A stretch of DNA of 64,000 nt from Salegentibacter salarius (GTDB taxonomy: Bacteria; Bacteroidota; Bacteroidia; Flavobacteriales; Flavobacteriaceae): NCBI RefSeq assembly GCF_900168265.1, contig NZ_FVZF01000011.1, forward strand, positions 27,026 to 91,025, written 5' to 3'. Each line of letters begins with the position of its first letter. Within the stretch, counting starts at the first letter, position 1. The translations under genes were made by a program, and so were the position numbers. Under the pieces are notes generated by a model. The model was not told the DNA's origin. It was given only the letters and a program-made list of their open reading frames with translations, and did not search any database. Below are positions 44,824-54,221 of the stretch, in pieces.

Positions 44824-47800
44824 ATGAGTAAATCTACTATCGCCCAAAGCTTTGCACAATCCCCGCAACAGCAGGAATTGCGGGATTCCCTTGTCTCTTC
44901 TGAAAAAAATCGTACTAAAATTCAACTAAAAGGACTTGTTGGTTCAGCTTTTTCTTTTGTTGCAGCCAATGCGTTTAAAGAAGCAGAAAAACCTTTTTTA
45001 CTGATTTTTAACGATAAAGAAGAAGCGGCTTATTATTTAAACGATCTCGAGCAACTGGTAGGAGAAAAGGATGTACTTTTTTATCCCGGCAGTTATCGTC
45101 GTCCATACCAAATAGAGGAAACAGATAATGCGAATGTACTGTTACGAGCTGAGGTTTTAAACCGAATTAACTCTCGTAAAAAGCCGGCGATAATCGTTAC
45201 CTATCCAGATGCACTTTTTGAAAAAGTAGTTACCCGAAAAGAACTGGATAGAAGCACGTTAAAAATTTCGGTGGAAGACGAACTTTCTATAGATTTTGTA
45301 AACGAGGTTTTATTCGAATACAAATTTAAGCGGGTAGATTTTGTAACCGAACCGGGCGAGTTCTCAGTGCGTGGGGGAATTATAGATGTTTTCTCCTTTA
45401 GTAACGACGAGCCTTACCGTATCGAGTTTTTTGGTGATGAAGTAGATAGTATTAGAAGTTTTGATGTAGAAACCCAGCTTTCTACAGATAAAGTGAAGAA
45501 AATTTCGGTGATGCCGAATGTTGAAAATAAACATCTCGACGAAATACGGGACAGTTTTCTAAAATATATTTCAGAAAAAACCGTGGTGTTTATAAAAAAC
45601 CTAGATCTACTCACTGCACAAGCCGATAAACTTTTTAGCAAGGCGGAAGAAGCTTTTAATAAACTTTCTGAAGAAGTAAAACATAGTGAACCCAAAGAGC
45701 TGTTTTGTGACGGGCAGTTAATTAAAAGTCAGCTGGAGCTTTTTTCAGTTGTTGAATTGAGCAACCAATCTTACTTTCGTCATCCTGAATTTATTTCAGG
45801 ATCTAAGTCGAATGAGACCCTGAAACAAGTTCAGGGTGACGGCGCGGTAAAAAGTATAGAATTTCAAACAAAACCCCAACCTTCTTTTAATAAGCAATTC
45901 GATTTACTGATTGATAACTTGATTGAAAATCAGGAAAACGGGTATACAAATTATATTTTCTGCGTAAGTGAACAGCAAGCCAAACGATTTCACGATATTT
46001 TCGATGACCAGGAACGTATAGTGAAATACCAAACAATTACTTTGGCTTTGTTTCAGGGTTTTATAGATGAAACCGGAAAAAATATTTGCTATACCGATCA
46101 CCAGATCTTTGAACGTTATCATAAGTTTCATCTTAAGAATGGTTATGCCAAAAAACAGGCGATCACGCTTAAGGAACTCGGTAATCTTGAAGTCGGTGAT
46201 TATGTAACGCATATTGACCACGGAATAGGGAAATTTGGCGGACTTCAGAAAATTGATGTAGAAGGCAAAAAGCAGGAAGCCATCAAGCTTTTCTACGGCG
46301 AGCGTGATATTTTATATGTCAGCATACATTCCCTTCATAAAATTTCAAAATATAACGGGAAAGATGGCAAAGAACCCAAGATATTTAAACTGGGAAGCAA
46401 TGCCTGGAAGAAATTAAAGCAAAAAACCAAGGCCCGGGTTAAGCATATAGCCTATAACTTAATTGAACTTTACGCAAAGCGTAGATTACAAAAGGGTTTT
46501 GCCTTTGGCCCAGATTCTTACTTGCAACACGAGCTGGAAGCCTCTTTTATGTATGAAGACACGCCAGATCAAAGTACCGCAACCCAGGCGGTAAAGGAGG
46601 ATATGGAAAACGAACGCCCTATGGATCGGTTGGTTTGTGGTGATGTCGGTTTCGGAAAAACCGAGGTTGCTATTCGGGCAGCTTTTAAAGCGGTAGATAA
46701 CGGCAAGCAGGTAGCTGTTTTAGTGCCAACCACTATTTTGGCATTTCAGCATCACGAAACTTTCACTGAACGTTTAAAAGATTTCCCTGTAACTGTAGAT
46801 TATTTAAATAGGTTTAGAACCGCTAAAGAACGCCGTGAAACCTTAGCCGACCTGGAAAATGGAAAAGTGGATATTGTGATTGGTACACACCAATTAGTTA
46901 ATAAAGCGGTGAAATTCAAAGATCTTGGTTTGCTGATCGTGGATGAAGAGCAAAAATTTGGAGTTTCGGTAAAGGATAAACTGAAGACTATAAAAGAGAA
47001 TGTAGATACGCTAACGCTCACGGCGACGCCTATTCCAAGAACGCTTCAGTTTAGTTTAATGGCCGCTAGAGATTTATCTACCATTACCACACCACCGCCA
47101 AATAGATATCCCATTGAAACCAACGTAATTCGCTTTTCCGAAGAAACCATTCGGGATGCGGTTTCCTATGAAATTCAGCGTGGTGGGCAGGTTTTCTTTA
47201 TTCATAATAGGATTGAAAACATTAAAGAAGTCGCGGGGATGATTCAGCGTGTTGTTCCAGATGCTAAAATTGGTATAGGTCACGGGCAAATGGAAGGTAA
47301 GAAGCTGGAAAAACTGATGCTGAGTTTTATAAATGGCGAGTTTGATGTTCTGGTTTCAACAACAATCGTGGAAAGCGGACTTGATGTTACCAATGCGAAC
47401 ACTATTTTCATTAATAATGCGAATAATTTTGGGGTTTCAGATCTTCACCAGATGCGAGGTAGAGTAGGACGAAGCAACAAGAAGGCTTTTTGTTACTTTA
47501 TAACGCCACCATATTCTGTAATGACCGAGGATGCGCGTAAACGAATTAGTGCTTTAGAGCAATTTTCTGAATTGGGAAGCGGGATAAATATCGCAATGAA
47601 AGATTTGGAAATTCGTGGTGCCGGAGACTTATTGGGTGGCGAACAAAGCGGATTCATTAATGAAATCGGCTTTGATACCTATCAAAAGATCCTGAATGAA
47701 GCCATTGAGGAACTAAAAGAAAATGAATTCCAGGAGCTGTATAGTGAATCTGAAAATATAGAGGATAAAACCTTTGTAAAAGATGCGCAGATCGATACCG

Positions 47801-48288
47801 ATTTTGAAATTCTTTTCCCCGACGATTATATCAATAATATTACTGAAAGACTGAATTTATATACACAGTTAAATAAAATTACTTCAGAAGAAGAATTGCA
47901 AAAGTTTGAAGCCGAGCTTGTAGATCGTTTTGGAGAATTACCAACCCAGGCGGTAGATTTACTTAATAGTGTTCGTATAAAATGGATCGCGGCTAGTATA
48001 GGTTTGGAAAAGATCATATTAAAACAAGGTAAATTGATAGGTTATTTTATTTCCGATCAGCAATCCAGGTTTTACCAAACCAATACGTTCACCAAAGTGC
48101 TGCAATATGTACAAACGCATAAGCATAAATGTACAATGAAAGAGAAGAAAACCAGAAACGGTCTTCGTTTGCTTTTAACTTTTGAAAAGATTAATTCGAT
48201 AGAAAGCGCATTAAAAGTTCTGCAGCCTCTGGATTTTAGGGTGAAGGAAGAAGAGGTTGAAGCCCCTAACCCCCGAAGGGGGATTTAA
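44824..48288 (+). CDS. mfd: Transcription-repair coupling factor Mfd with repeat-derived segments
   Basis: 1154 residues from the ATG giving [10 protein letters not shown], chosen because the promoter lies just upstream. The N-terminal UvrB-like region carries [12 protein letters not shown], the CarD-like RNA-polymerase-interaction domain spans about 455-520 ([20 protein letters not shown]), and the translocase spans about 570-960, with Walker [14 protein letters not shown] in IVDEEQKFG, and MRGRVGR. The TRCF C-terminal domain follows. Mfd displaces stalled RNA polymerase and recruits UvrA. Residues 319-340 ([21 protein letters not shown]) are encoded by a REP-like element, and the last residues APNPRRGI by a GC-rich repeat. 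Confidence 0.97.
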   Translation: MSKSTIAQSFAQSPQQQELRDSLVSSEKNRTKIQLKGLVGSAFSFVAANAFKEAEKPFLLIFNDKEEAAYYLNDLEQLVGEKDVLFYPGSYRRPYQIEETDNANVLLRAEVLNRINSRKKPAIIVTYPDALFEKVVTRKELDRSTLKISVEDELSIDFVNEVLFEYKFKRVDFVTEPGEFSVRGGIIDVFSFSNDEPYRIEFFGDEVDSIRSFDVETQLSTDKVKKISVMPNVENKHLDEIRDSFLKYISEKTVVFIKNLDLLTAQADKLFSKAEEAFNKLSEEVKHSEPKELFCDGQLIKSQLELFSVVELSNQSYFRHPEFISGSKSNETLKQVQGDGAVKSIEFQTKPQPSFNKQFDLLIDNLIENQENGYTNYIFCVSEQQAKRFHDIFDDQERIVKYQTITLALFQGFIDETGKNICYTDHQIFERYHKFHLKNGYAKKQAITLKELGNLEVGDYVTHIDHGIGKFGGLQKIDVEGKKQEAIKLFYGERDILYVSIHSLHKISKYNGKDGKEPKIFKLGSNAWKKLKQKTKARVKHIAYNLIELYAKRRLQKGFAFGPDSYLQHELEASFMYEDTPDQSTATQAVKEDMENERPMDRLVCGDVGFGKTEVAIRAAFKAVDNGKQVAVLVPTTILAFQHHETFTERLKDFPVTVDYLNRFRTAKERRETLADLENGKVDIVIGTHQLVNKAVKFKDLGLLIVDEEQKFGVSVKDKLKTIKENVDTLTLTATPIPRTLQFSLMAARDLSTITTPPPNRYPIETNVIRFSEETIRDAVSYEIQRGGQVFFIHNRIENIKEVAGMIQRVVPDAKIGIGHGQMEGKKLEKLMLSFINGEFDVLVSTTIVESGLDVTNANTIFINNANNFGVSDLHQMRGRVGRSNKKAFCYFITPPYSVMTEDARKRISALEQFSELGSGINIAMKDLEIRGAGDLLGGEQSGFINEIGFDTYQKILNEAIEELKENEFQELYSESENIEDKTFVKDAQIDTDFEILFPDDYINNITERLNLYTQLNKITSEEELQKFEAELVDRFGELPTQAVDLLNSVRIKWIAASIGLEKIILKQGKLIGYFISDQQSRFYQTNTFTKVLQYVQTHKHKCTMKEKKTRNGLRLLLTFEKINSIESALKVLQPLDFRVKEEEVEAPNPRRGI
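45778..45841. repeat. REP-like palindromic element, copy 3, inside the mfd coding region
   Basis: The element reads CGTCATCCTGAATTTATTTC, then AGGATCTAAG, then CCCTGAAACAAGTTCAGG and GTGACG. It begins exactly on codon 319 of mfd and stays open through the next codons. The termini CGTCA and TGACG match the intergenic copies. Confidence 0.85.
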
Positions 48289-48395
48289 AAAATGTTCCCC
48301 TCGCTTTTAAGGAGGGGTGGCCGATAGGCCGGGGTGGTTGAACCCTTCCTTCATTCCTTCGGAATGCCACCTTCCCTGGAGAAGGGAAGGAGCTT
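48261..48395. repeat. GC-rich composite repeat, copy 3, at the mfd 3' end
   Basis: AGCCCCTAACCCCCGAAGGG starts inside mfd and runs past the stop. CCCCTCGCTTTTAAGGAGGG and GGCCGATAGGCCGGGGTGG follow, and a hairpin CCTTCCCTGGAGAAGGGAAG closes it. This C/G-run module resembles copies at 22253, 43264 and 50059. Confidence 0.6.
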
Positions 48396-48404
48396 GAATA
48401 TATT

Positions 48405-48437
48405 AGACCTCACAGGTTTCAAAAACCTGTGAGGTCT
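48405..48437. repeat. 15-bp hairpin repeat, copy 2
   Basis: AGACCTCACAGGTTT (48405-48419) pairs perfectly with AAACCTGTGAGGTCT (48423-48437), loop CAA, and is followed by CTTTTT. Compared with copy 1 the second base pair changed from A-T to G-C on both arms. Confidence 0.8.
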
Positions 48438-48445
48438 CTTTTTCA

Positions 48446-48474
48446 CGTCATTCTGAACTCATTTCAGAATCTAA
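48446..48474. repeat. Half REP-like element
   Basis: CGTCATTCTGAACTCATTTC plus AGAATCTAA is a single palindrome (ATTCTGAA/TTCAGAAT) with the CGTCA terminus but no second half. Confidence 0.55.
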
Positions 48475-48543
48475 ACTATTAAATAATTCCCTCAAGCAAT
48501 TTTGAGAAATTCAATTTAAAGCCTAAATATTATGGTTTTTCCA

Positions 48544-48571
48544 TTGTTTTAGCAAATAAAAACTATGTTTG
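48544..48571 (+). promoter_or_regulatory. Promoter of the outer-membrane barrel gene
   Basis: TTG (48544-48546) and a perfect TATGTTTG (48564-48571) are spaced by 17 nt. The start codon lies 28 nt after the -7 element. Confidence 0.58.
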
Positions 48572-48599
48572 TAGTTTATAACATAAACTATCTAACAAA

Positions 48600-49139
48600 A
48601 TGATTAAAAATTTCTTTTTAGTTTTCTTCCTTTTCCTGGGATTGAATTCCTTTGCTCAAAACGTAGATTTCGGTATACAAGCCGGATATACGAATGTTGA
48701 AGTAGAAGCTAATGCCGAGGGTGGTACTCAGGTTTCTGAAGACGGATCCGGTTTTTATGTAGGATTTTTAGCCGATTATCAATTCACCGAAAATTGGCAT
48801 CTACAACCTTCTTTAAATTATTTTAATGCAGAAGAAACCGATTTCTTATCTATTCCGGTTCTTGTACAGTATTATATAGAAAATTCTGGCTTTTACTTAC
48901 AAGCGGGTCCTCAGGCAACTATTGTATTAGAAGATGTTCCCACTACCAACGAATTTGGTTTAGATGCGGCATTTGGTATAGGGTATCATATCACCGAGAA
49001 TTTCTTTATTGAGGCACGCTATGGTATTGAACTAACCAATAGATACACTGACGAATCTATAGAGTTTGCCGAACAATATGATACGGATATTAAAAGTGGA
49101 GTAAATACTTTGATGGTAGGAGTAGGTTATAAGTTCTAA
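48600..49139 (+). CDS. Outer-membrane beta-barrel protein (OmpW/OmpX-like size)
   Basis: 179 residues. The signal peptide (MIKNFFLVFFLFLGLNSFAQ) is followed by an eight-strand-type barrel with alternating hydrophobic residues and a final Phe (VGVGYKF). Elements such as VDFGIQAGYTNVEVEA, LPVLVQYY and FFIEARYGIELTNRY fit the outer_membrane beta-barrel family. Function unknown; such proteins are porins, adhesins or structural. A promoter matching the phylum consensus precedes it and a terminator-like hairpin repeat follows it. Confidence 0.78.
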   Translation: MIKNFFLVFFLFLGLNSFAQNVDFGIQAGYTNVEVEANAEGGTQVSEDGSGFYVGFLADYQFTENWHLQPSLNYFNAEETDFLSIPVLVQYYIENSGFYLQAGPQATIVLEDVPTTNEFGLDAAFGIGYHITENFFIEARYGIELTNRYTDESIEFAEQYDTDIKSGVNTLMVGVGYKF

Positions 49140-49184
49140 CCAAGTTTCCTAAACCGAAGTGAAAGGAAAACCTTTCTACAATAT

Positions 49185-49217
49185 AGACCTTACAGGTTTT
49201 TAAAATCTGTGAGGTTT
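49185..49217 (+). terminator. Hairpin repeat copy 3 acting as terminator
   Basis: AGACCTTACAGGTTTT (49185-49200) and AAAATCTGTGAGGTTT (49202-49217) pair with G-T wobbles and are followed by TTTATTT. It is a degenerate member of the 15-bp hairpin family and sits after the barrel gene. Confidence 0.6.
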
Positions 49218-49254
49218 TTTATTTACGCCATCTTCAGCCTGGTTCAGAGGGTCT

Positions 49255-50055
49255 CTAGATTTCCTTCTCAAATTGATAATCCAATACTTCCCCTAAATTA
49301 ACCGAACTTATTTTCTTGCCCTTAGAAACTCCATTCTGGTCAAAATCGGGAATATTTGAGTTTTTTTCTTTTGCAGTTTTAGTATAGTAATCTTCTTTGG
49401 TGGGATGATGAGGGTAGGCGGCGTTAAAAGTCTTTCCCCAGGCTTCTTTCTTGATGATCTGATTGATGATTTTTATACAATCTTCCTGCTGAATAAGGTT
49501 TACCGGGGCTTTCGGATTTTTAATCCCGGTTTTGTTAGCAAGATAATTTACCGGGTGTCTTCCGGGTCCAATTAATCCGCCAAATCGAATAACTGTGGTT
49601 TGAAAATGATCATTTTTCAATAACATTTTTTCGGAAGAAATAAGTTGTTTAGCGGCTTCTGAAGTTCCGTTAGCTTCGTTTTCTTCGGTGTATTCGGGGA
49701 AGTTTTCTTCGTCTTTATAGACTGAAGTAGAACTCACAAAAACCACTTTTCCTACAGGTGATTTTTCTATATAATCTATAATTCTGCCTATTTTTCCTAC
49801 GAAATCGGCTTCAGGATTACCGCGTAATCCGGGCGGAATATCAATGATAAGAATATCAGAATGAGCCAGAAACGAAGTCAGGTCGCCCTGAACACCTTCG
49901 GTGAAAATTTTAATCTGGTATGGTGTAATGCCGGCCTCACGTAATGGCTGCATTTTTTCCTGGCTGGTAACCGAGCCTTTTACTACGTGCTCATCTTTCA
50001 GCTTTTTTGCGAGTGGCAATCCCAGCCAGCCGGTTCCTAATATAGATATATTCAT
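49255..50055 (-). CDS. SDR-family NAD(P)-binding protein (YeeZ-like)
   Basis: 266 residues, extended short-chain dehydrogenase/epimerase fold. The dinucleotide motif is ISILGTGWLGLPLAKKL, with FVSSTSVYKDE and TVIRFGGLIGPGRHPV as later family markers. GTGWLG in place of GxxGxxG is the YeeZ-like form. It probably acts on a nucleotide-sugar or similar substrate, but this is not predictable. A GC-rich repeat lies immediately upstream of the start. Confidence 0.78.
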   Translation of the reverse strand: MNISILGTGWLGLPLAKKLKDEHVVKGSVTSQEKMQPLREAGITPYQIKIFTEGVQGDLTSFLAHSDILIIDIPPGLRGNPEADFVGKIGRIIDYIEKSPVGKVVFVSSTSVYKDEENFPEYTEENEANGTSEAAKQLISSEKMLLKNDHFQTTVIRFGGLIGPGRHPVNYLANKTGIKNPKAPVNLIQQEDCIKIINQIIKKEAWGKTFNAAYPHHPTKEDYYTKTAKEKNSNIPDFDQNGVSKGKKISSVNLGEVLDYQFEKEI

Positions 50056-50058
50056 AAA

Positions 50059-50090
50059 GCCCCTCCCGGCCTCCCCAAAGGGGAGGTGTT
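50059..50090. repeat. GC-rich dispersed repeat, copy 4
   Basis: GCCCCTCCCGGCCTCCCCAA plus AGGGGAGGTG starts 3 nt upstream of the SDR start codon, so it would be in the 5' leader of that mRNA. Confidence 0.5.
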
Positions 50091-50128
50091 TTTAAGTTTT
50101 AAATAAAAAATTTGTGTATTCGTGTATT

Positions 50129-50220
50129 CGTCAAGCTGTCCCGACGCTTCGGGATGTTTCAGCTTCTAATATGAGAGCATTTCTTATCAAGTTAGATCCT
50201 GAAATAAATTCAGGATGACG
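50129..50220. repeat. REP-like palindromic element, copy 4, with nested hairpin
   Basis: Same ends as the others (CGTCAAGCTG ... CAGGATGACG), but the first palindrome is interrupted by TCCCGACGCTTCGGGA, itself a perfect palindrome. It lies in the gap between the SDR and M28 genes. Confidence 0.7.
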
Positions 50221-50251
50221 AGTAATAACCTCAAAGCTACAAAACCAAAGC

Positions 50252-52567
50252 CTACTCTGGGCTTATGGTTTTCTTAAAAATTACAGCATCGTTTAGTACA
50301 AAAGGCCTTGGAATCATTGTTTCTGGTCTTGGCTTTACATTTAAAGCTTCATTTTCCAGCAAATCATAACTGGACTCGTAAAGCGTAAATTCTGGCTTCT
50401 TATCCTTTTTTAAACTGAATTCCAATCTTAAGGTGTCCCTTCCCGAAATATGATAAGTCAATATCCGGTCGTGCCACCTACGGGTGTGAATATGAAAATC
50501 GTTGCTTCCCAGTGCAACGGAATCGGCCTCAAGCTCGTTTACTTTAAAGCTTCTAAAATCTACGGTTCTATCAGCAAAAAGTTCTATTCTATCTGCTTTT
50601 CGATTTGTTGCAATTTTCAGTGAATAAAAATCTAAAGCTGAAGTAGAATCGGTTTTTTTCCAAATTACCCCGGGAGACTTCAGGTCAATTTTTGGAGCTT
50701 CGGCACGCCAGGTAAAATTAGATCCGTATTTACTGCTGAAGGTTTTATTTTCTGAAGGTGCGATTAGCGGTTCTTCACCAAAATAGGCTTCGGTCCAGTC
50801 ATCAACCATATTATCATAGGAATACCAATTGGTAGTATTTTTATCGGCATCAAAAAGATACACAAGTGAATTTGGTTTAGGGTGTTCTTCGGTGAAATCG
50901 GCTTTAAAATGTGCGGTAATTAGAAGAATATTGAAAATTAGAAAGAAGAATACCGCGATTTTTTTATTGCTTTTAAAATAAGCAAAAACAGGTAATAGCA
51001 GTTGAAATAATAAAACGGTAAGTAAAGCTGAGACAAACAGTATTTTCAAGCCTAAAGCTACCGGAAACATTTTGATAAACGGTACCAAAATAAAGATCGA
51101 AGGAAGGCTTAAAAATGCCATCAGCAATGAATTTGGATTTTCCTGTCTTATCATTACAAAAAGTTGCAGTAGTGCAAAAAATGCTGGTATTATAAAATAA
51201 GCCGCGCCTTTTAAAAAGAATGCGAGCAAAGCACAAAGCAATAACCAGAAAAATAGCGGAACAACAAATAGATTAGCCTTGTTTTCTATATGACGAAAAC
51301 GGAAATAGCTAAAAAAGGCGATCAATAAACTTAGTGAAATAAAAGCGGCGATATAATAATAGCCGTTATAGGTGAAATCCTGTTCCATTTCTGAGTATTC
51401 CGGGTAGCTGTAAAGGAGGAATTTCCAAAGTAGAAAAACCAATAAGCCAGAAAAGGCCAGGCTCACTATAAAAGGAATAATACTCTTTGAAATTTCTTTT
51501 AGCTGAAGGCGGTTTTGTGAAAATCCATAGCTCAGAATAATAAAAAACAAAACAAAAGCGATAATAAGCATTGGGAAGATCCAGGAAAACGGATAACTAA
51601 TTATTTCCCCGCCCGGAATATTAAAAAACAAGACTTCTTCTTCGGCTTTAACTTCGCCTAATTTTGCATCTTTAAAATAATCGAGTAGAGGCATTAAATA
51701 ACTTCCTTGATGTGCTAAGGTTTGTTTATCTAAGTTTTCCGGGGTGTCAGTCGCGGTGTGATAATCAAAATGATCGTCTATAAACGCAAAATTATAACCC
51801 GGGATATTTCCCTGTTCCCTTAAAACCGTAAGATCGGTATCGTTAGGCAGCATTTTATATACACTGTAAACCAGCGAATTTGAAACGGGAAATTCTGGAT
51901 TTGCTTTTTTGAAAGAATTAATAAGCCCTGCATTTCCTGAATTTGTTTCCAAAAACATAAAAGAATCGCCATCACTGCCACGGGCTTCAAAATTAAGCGC
52001 AAGTTTGGCGTCTTTAGCCCAGGGATGGTCTTTTATAAAAAGTTCGGCGCCATTTAAACCAAGTTCTTCGGCATCGGTAAATAAAATGATGATATCATTT
52101 TTATGCTCTTTATTTTCAGCTAAAAATGTGCGGATTCCTTCTAAAATGGTTCCTACACCGCTGCCGGCATCACTGGCGCCCAGGGAAGAATGTGGGTTAC
52201 TGTCGTAATGCGTCATAATCACCAAAGCTTCACCGTTTCCGTTGCCTTCCAAACGCGCCATGATGTTTTGAGGACGGACTAATACGCCATTTTTATTTAG
52301 CGTATAATCTTCGTGAGTTTGTGCCTGTAAGCCCATTTTCTGTAACTGGCCTACAATATAATTTCTTACGCGACTATGTGCTTCAGTTCCCACATAATGA
52401 GGTTTTTGGGCAATTGCTTCAACGTGTTTGAAAGCGCGTTGGGTAGAAAAAGTGGTCTCAGGCGCATCTTCGGCTTCAATACTTTTTGGCTGGCTGCTGT
52501 AAAAGCTAAACCAAACTGCAATAGCAATAAAAATGAATGAAAAAAAGCGAGGTATATTTTTCAACAT
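50252..52567 (-). CDS. M28-family metallopeptidase with C-terminal membrane domain
   Basis: 771 residues. An N-terminal membrane anchor (about 5-24) precedes an M28 di-zinc domain (about 45-310). Ligands are His in MTHYDSN, Asp in GASDAGSG, Glu pair in FTDAEELGL, acidic residue in LNFEARG, and His in DDHFDYHTATD. About seven to nine membrane helices follow (about 335-570), then a C-terminal beta-rich domain. This domain order resembles ERMP1/Fxna-type membrane peptidases. The protease domain probably faces the periplasm. Substrate unknown. Confidence 0.9.
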   Translation of the reverse strand: MLKNIPRFFSFIFIAIAVWFSFYSSQPKSIEAEDAPETTFSTQRAFKHVEAIAQKPHYVGTEAHSRVRNYIVGQLQKMGLQAQTHEDYTLNKNGVLVRPQNIMARLEGNGNGEALVIMTHYDSNPHSSLGASDAGSGVGTILEGIRTFLAENKEHKNDIIILFTDAEELGLNGAELFIKDHPWAKDAKLALNFEARGSDGDSFMFLETNSGNAGLINSFKKANPEFPVSNSLVYSVYKMLPNDTDLTVLREQGNIPGYNFAFIDDHFDYHTATDTPENLDKQTLAHQGSYLMPLLDYFKDAKLGEVKAEEEVLFFNIPGGEIISYPFSWIFPMLIIAFVLFFIILSYGFSQNRLQLKEISKSIIPFIVSLAFSGLLVFLLWKFLLYSYPEYSEMEQDFTYNGYYYIAAFISLSLLIAFFSYFRFRHIENKANLFVVPLFFWLLLCALLAFFLKGAAYFIIPAFFALLQLFVMIRQENPNSLLMAFLSLPSIFILVPFIKMFPVALGLKILFVSALLTVLLFQLLLPVFAYFKSNKKIAVFFFLIFNILLITAHFKADFTEEHPKPNSLVYLFDADKNTTNWYSYDNMVDDWTEAYFGEEPLIAPSENKTFSSKYGSNFTWRAEAPKIDLKSPGVIWKKTDSTSALDFYSLKIATNRKADRIELFADRTVDFRSFKVNELEADSVALGSNDFHIHTRRWHDRILTYHISGRDTLRLEFSLKKDKKPEFTLYESSYDLLENEALNVKPRPETMIPRPFVLNDAVIFKKTISPE

Positions 52568-52704
52568 AATTCAGAAAAAAACAAAAGGTTTTACAGGACT
52601 TAAAGATACTTAAGATTTTAAGGAATAGTAGCGCCTGCCAGTAAGCTTTCAGAATAATTAAATTTTGCCTATATTTAAGTAATTAGTAATCAAAAATTTA
52701 GGCT

Positions 52705-53172
52705 ATGGGTATTAAAAGTTTTCAGGGAAAACGGGCTGCGCCGGAAAAGGCGAAAAGCGCTCCAATGTTAGTTAGAGATTATATGAGTACTTCACTTATT
52801 ACCTTTAAGGAACACGAAAATATTATGGATGTTGCTGAAAAACTTACCAAACACAAAATTTCTGGTGGGTGCGTGGTAGACGATAATAATAAACTTCTGG
52901 GCCTTATTTCTGAAGGGGATTGTATGAAACAAATTTCTGACAGCCGGTATTATAATATGCCTTTAGATAATGCCACGGTAGGAAAACGAATGACGTGTAA
53001 TGTTGATACCATAGACGGGAATATGAACGTGATGGATGCTGCGAAGCTCTTTATTGAAAAACGTTTTAGACGTTTCCCAATTGTAGAGCACGGGAAACTT
53101 ATTGGGCAAATTAGTCAGAGTGATGTTTTGCGGGCTGCGGTGCGCCTAAAGAGCAATAATTGGCGAGATTAA
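52705..53172 (+). CDS. Two-CBS-domain protein
   Basis: 155 residues made of a short N-terminal extension and two CBS domains (about 22-78 and 90-148). Conserved patterns are VRDYMSTSLITFKEHENIMD, GGCVVDDNNKLLGLISEGD and FRRFPIVEHGKLIGQISQSDV. CBS pairs bind adenine nucleotides and act as energy sensors. It is a stand-alone protein with no catalytic domain, so partner and role are unknown. It converges with the ABM-domain gene. Confidence 0.9.
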   Translation: MGIKSFQGKRAAPEKAKSAPMLVRDYMSTSLITFKEHENIMDVAEKLTKHKISGGCVVDDNNKLLGLISEGDCMKQISDSRYYNMPLDNATVGKRMTCNVDTIDGNMNVMDAAKLFIEKRFRRFPIVEHGKLIGQISQSDVLRAAVRLKSNNWRD

Positions 53173-53233
53173 GGATTTCGATTGCCTCGGTAACGTAGAT
53201 TTAAATGCTTTGAGGTAATTTGCTTGATTTTAA

Positions 53234-53659
53234 TTATTCAAGCTTTTTGAAAATCTTTGACATTGTTTCAGCATTGATTGCTTCCATATCTATAAGCTTT
53301 AAGGATTCTACCATATTAATTGTTGAAGATTTATATTCTTTGAAATGTGGCGTTTCTAGATGAGCTTTATAAGCTTCGTTATCTGCATATATTTCTAATA
53401 CTCTTATCTCGGTAGGGTTTTCTTTTTGAAACATGGGATAGATAGAAATCACGCCTGGTTCTAACCTAACTGAGGCTTCAGCTTCATATTTTAGAATTTT
53501 TATATACTCATCAAGATACTGCTCTTCTATTTTAATCTCAGAAATCCTGATAAGCATTTCATCTGCTGTTGTAGTATTTTTGGTCTTATTTTGGGCGCTA
53601 CAAGAATAGGATAAAAAGAGAAAGGCTAGAATGGTAAAAACTGATTTTATAAATTTCAT
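53234..53659 (-). CDS. Antibiotic-biosynthesis-monooxygenase-like (ABM) lipoprotein or secreted protein
   Basis: 141 residues. The N-terminus MKFIKSVFTILAFLFLSYSC looks like a lipoprotein signal with Cys20. The mature domain (about 38-130) fits the ABM ferredoxin-like dimer fold: IRISEIKIEEQYLDEYIKIL, EPGVISIYPMF, YADNEAYKAHLETPHFKEY. The family includes quinol monooxygenases and heme-degrading enzymes, many with unknown activity. It is last in a leftward row of small genes. Confidence 0.8.
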   Translation of the reverse strand: MKFIKSVFTILAFLFLSYSCSAQNKTKNTTTADEMLIRISEIKIEEQYLDEYIKILKYEAEASVRLEPGVISIYPMFQKENPTEIRVLEIYADNEAYKAHLETPHFKEYKSSTINMVESLKLIDMEAINAETMSKIFKKLE

Positions 53660-53704
53660 TTAGTTTAAATTTTGATCAAATCCACTTTCGGGTAATGCGC
53701 TATA

Positions 53705-54052
53705 TTAATTACGTTTTACCAAAGCATAAATTCCATTTTCTAAAGGAAGATATCCCTGGTCGTATACAAAATAATAGACCTTACCGGTTTTGGTTGTATA
53801 GATGCTGGTAAAGTATTCAAAATTGAAACCACGAGCGAGTAATTTATTTTTATTAGTCGTGGTTTTTTCGTTTGGATTGAATTCTTCTAAAATCCTATAA
53901 TTTTTGCGAAGTAGGTTATTGATGTTTCTAACCAGGTTTTTCCTGTCTTTATTAAGGTTATTGTGATGTACATTGCGACAATAATCGCTGCAGAATTTCT
54001 TATCTACACGTCCCACAATTTTTTCGCCACATTCTAAACAGGATTTTTGCAT
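53705..54052 (-). CDS. Small zinc-ribbon-type protein
   Basis: 115 residues. A zinc-ribbon is suggested by SCLECGEKIVG (CxxC) and FCSDYCRNVHHN (CxxxC), about residues 5-30. A basic helix and an apparently folded C-terminal part follow (GKVYYFVYDQGYLPLENGIYAL). Nucleic-acid binding is possible. I do not recognise a named family. It is preceded by a 169-nt gap holding no recognised element. Confidence 0.65.
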   Translation of the reverse strand: MQKSCLECGEKIVGRVDKKFCSDYCRNVHHNNLNKDRKNLVRNINNLLRKNYRILEEFNPNEKTTTNKNKLLARGFNFEYFTSIYTTKTGKVYYFVYDQGYLPLENGIYALVKRN

Positions 54053-54221
54053 AATACTCGATAATCGAGATTTAGATACTCCAGGACTTACCTCGAAATT
54101 GATTCTTATTATTTATAACGCCTTGCGAGCTTATTTTAGGGCAGTTTGCTTGCTTTTACAATAAATATAAAGAAAATCCTGAATAATTGCTGAATTTCAG
54201 GTTTTTATACTGTTTGTGGAG

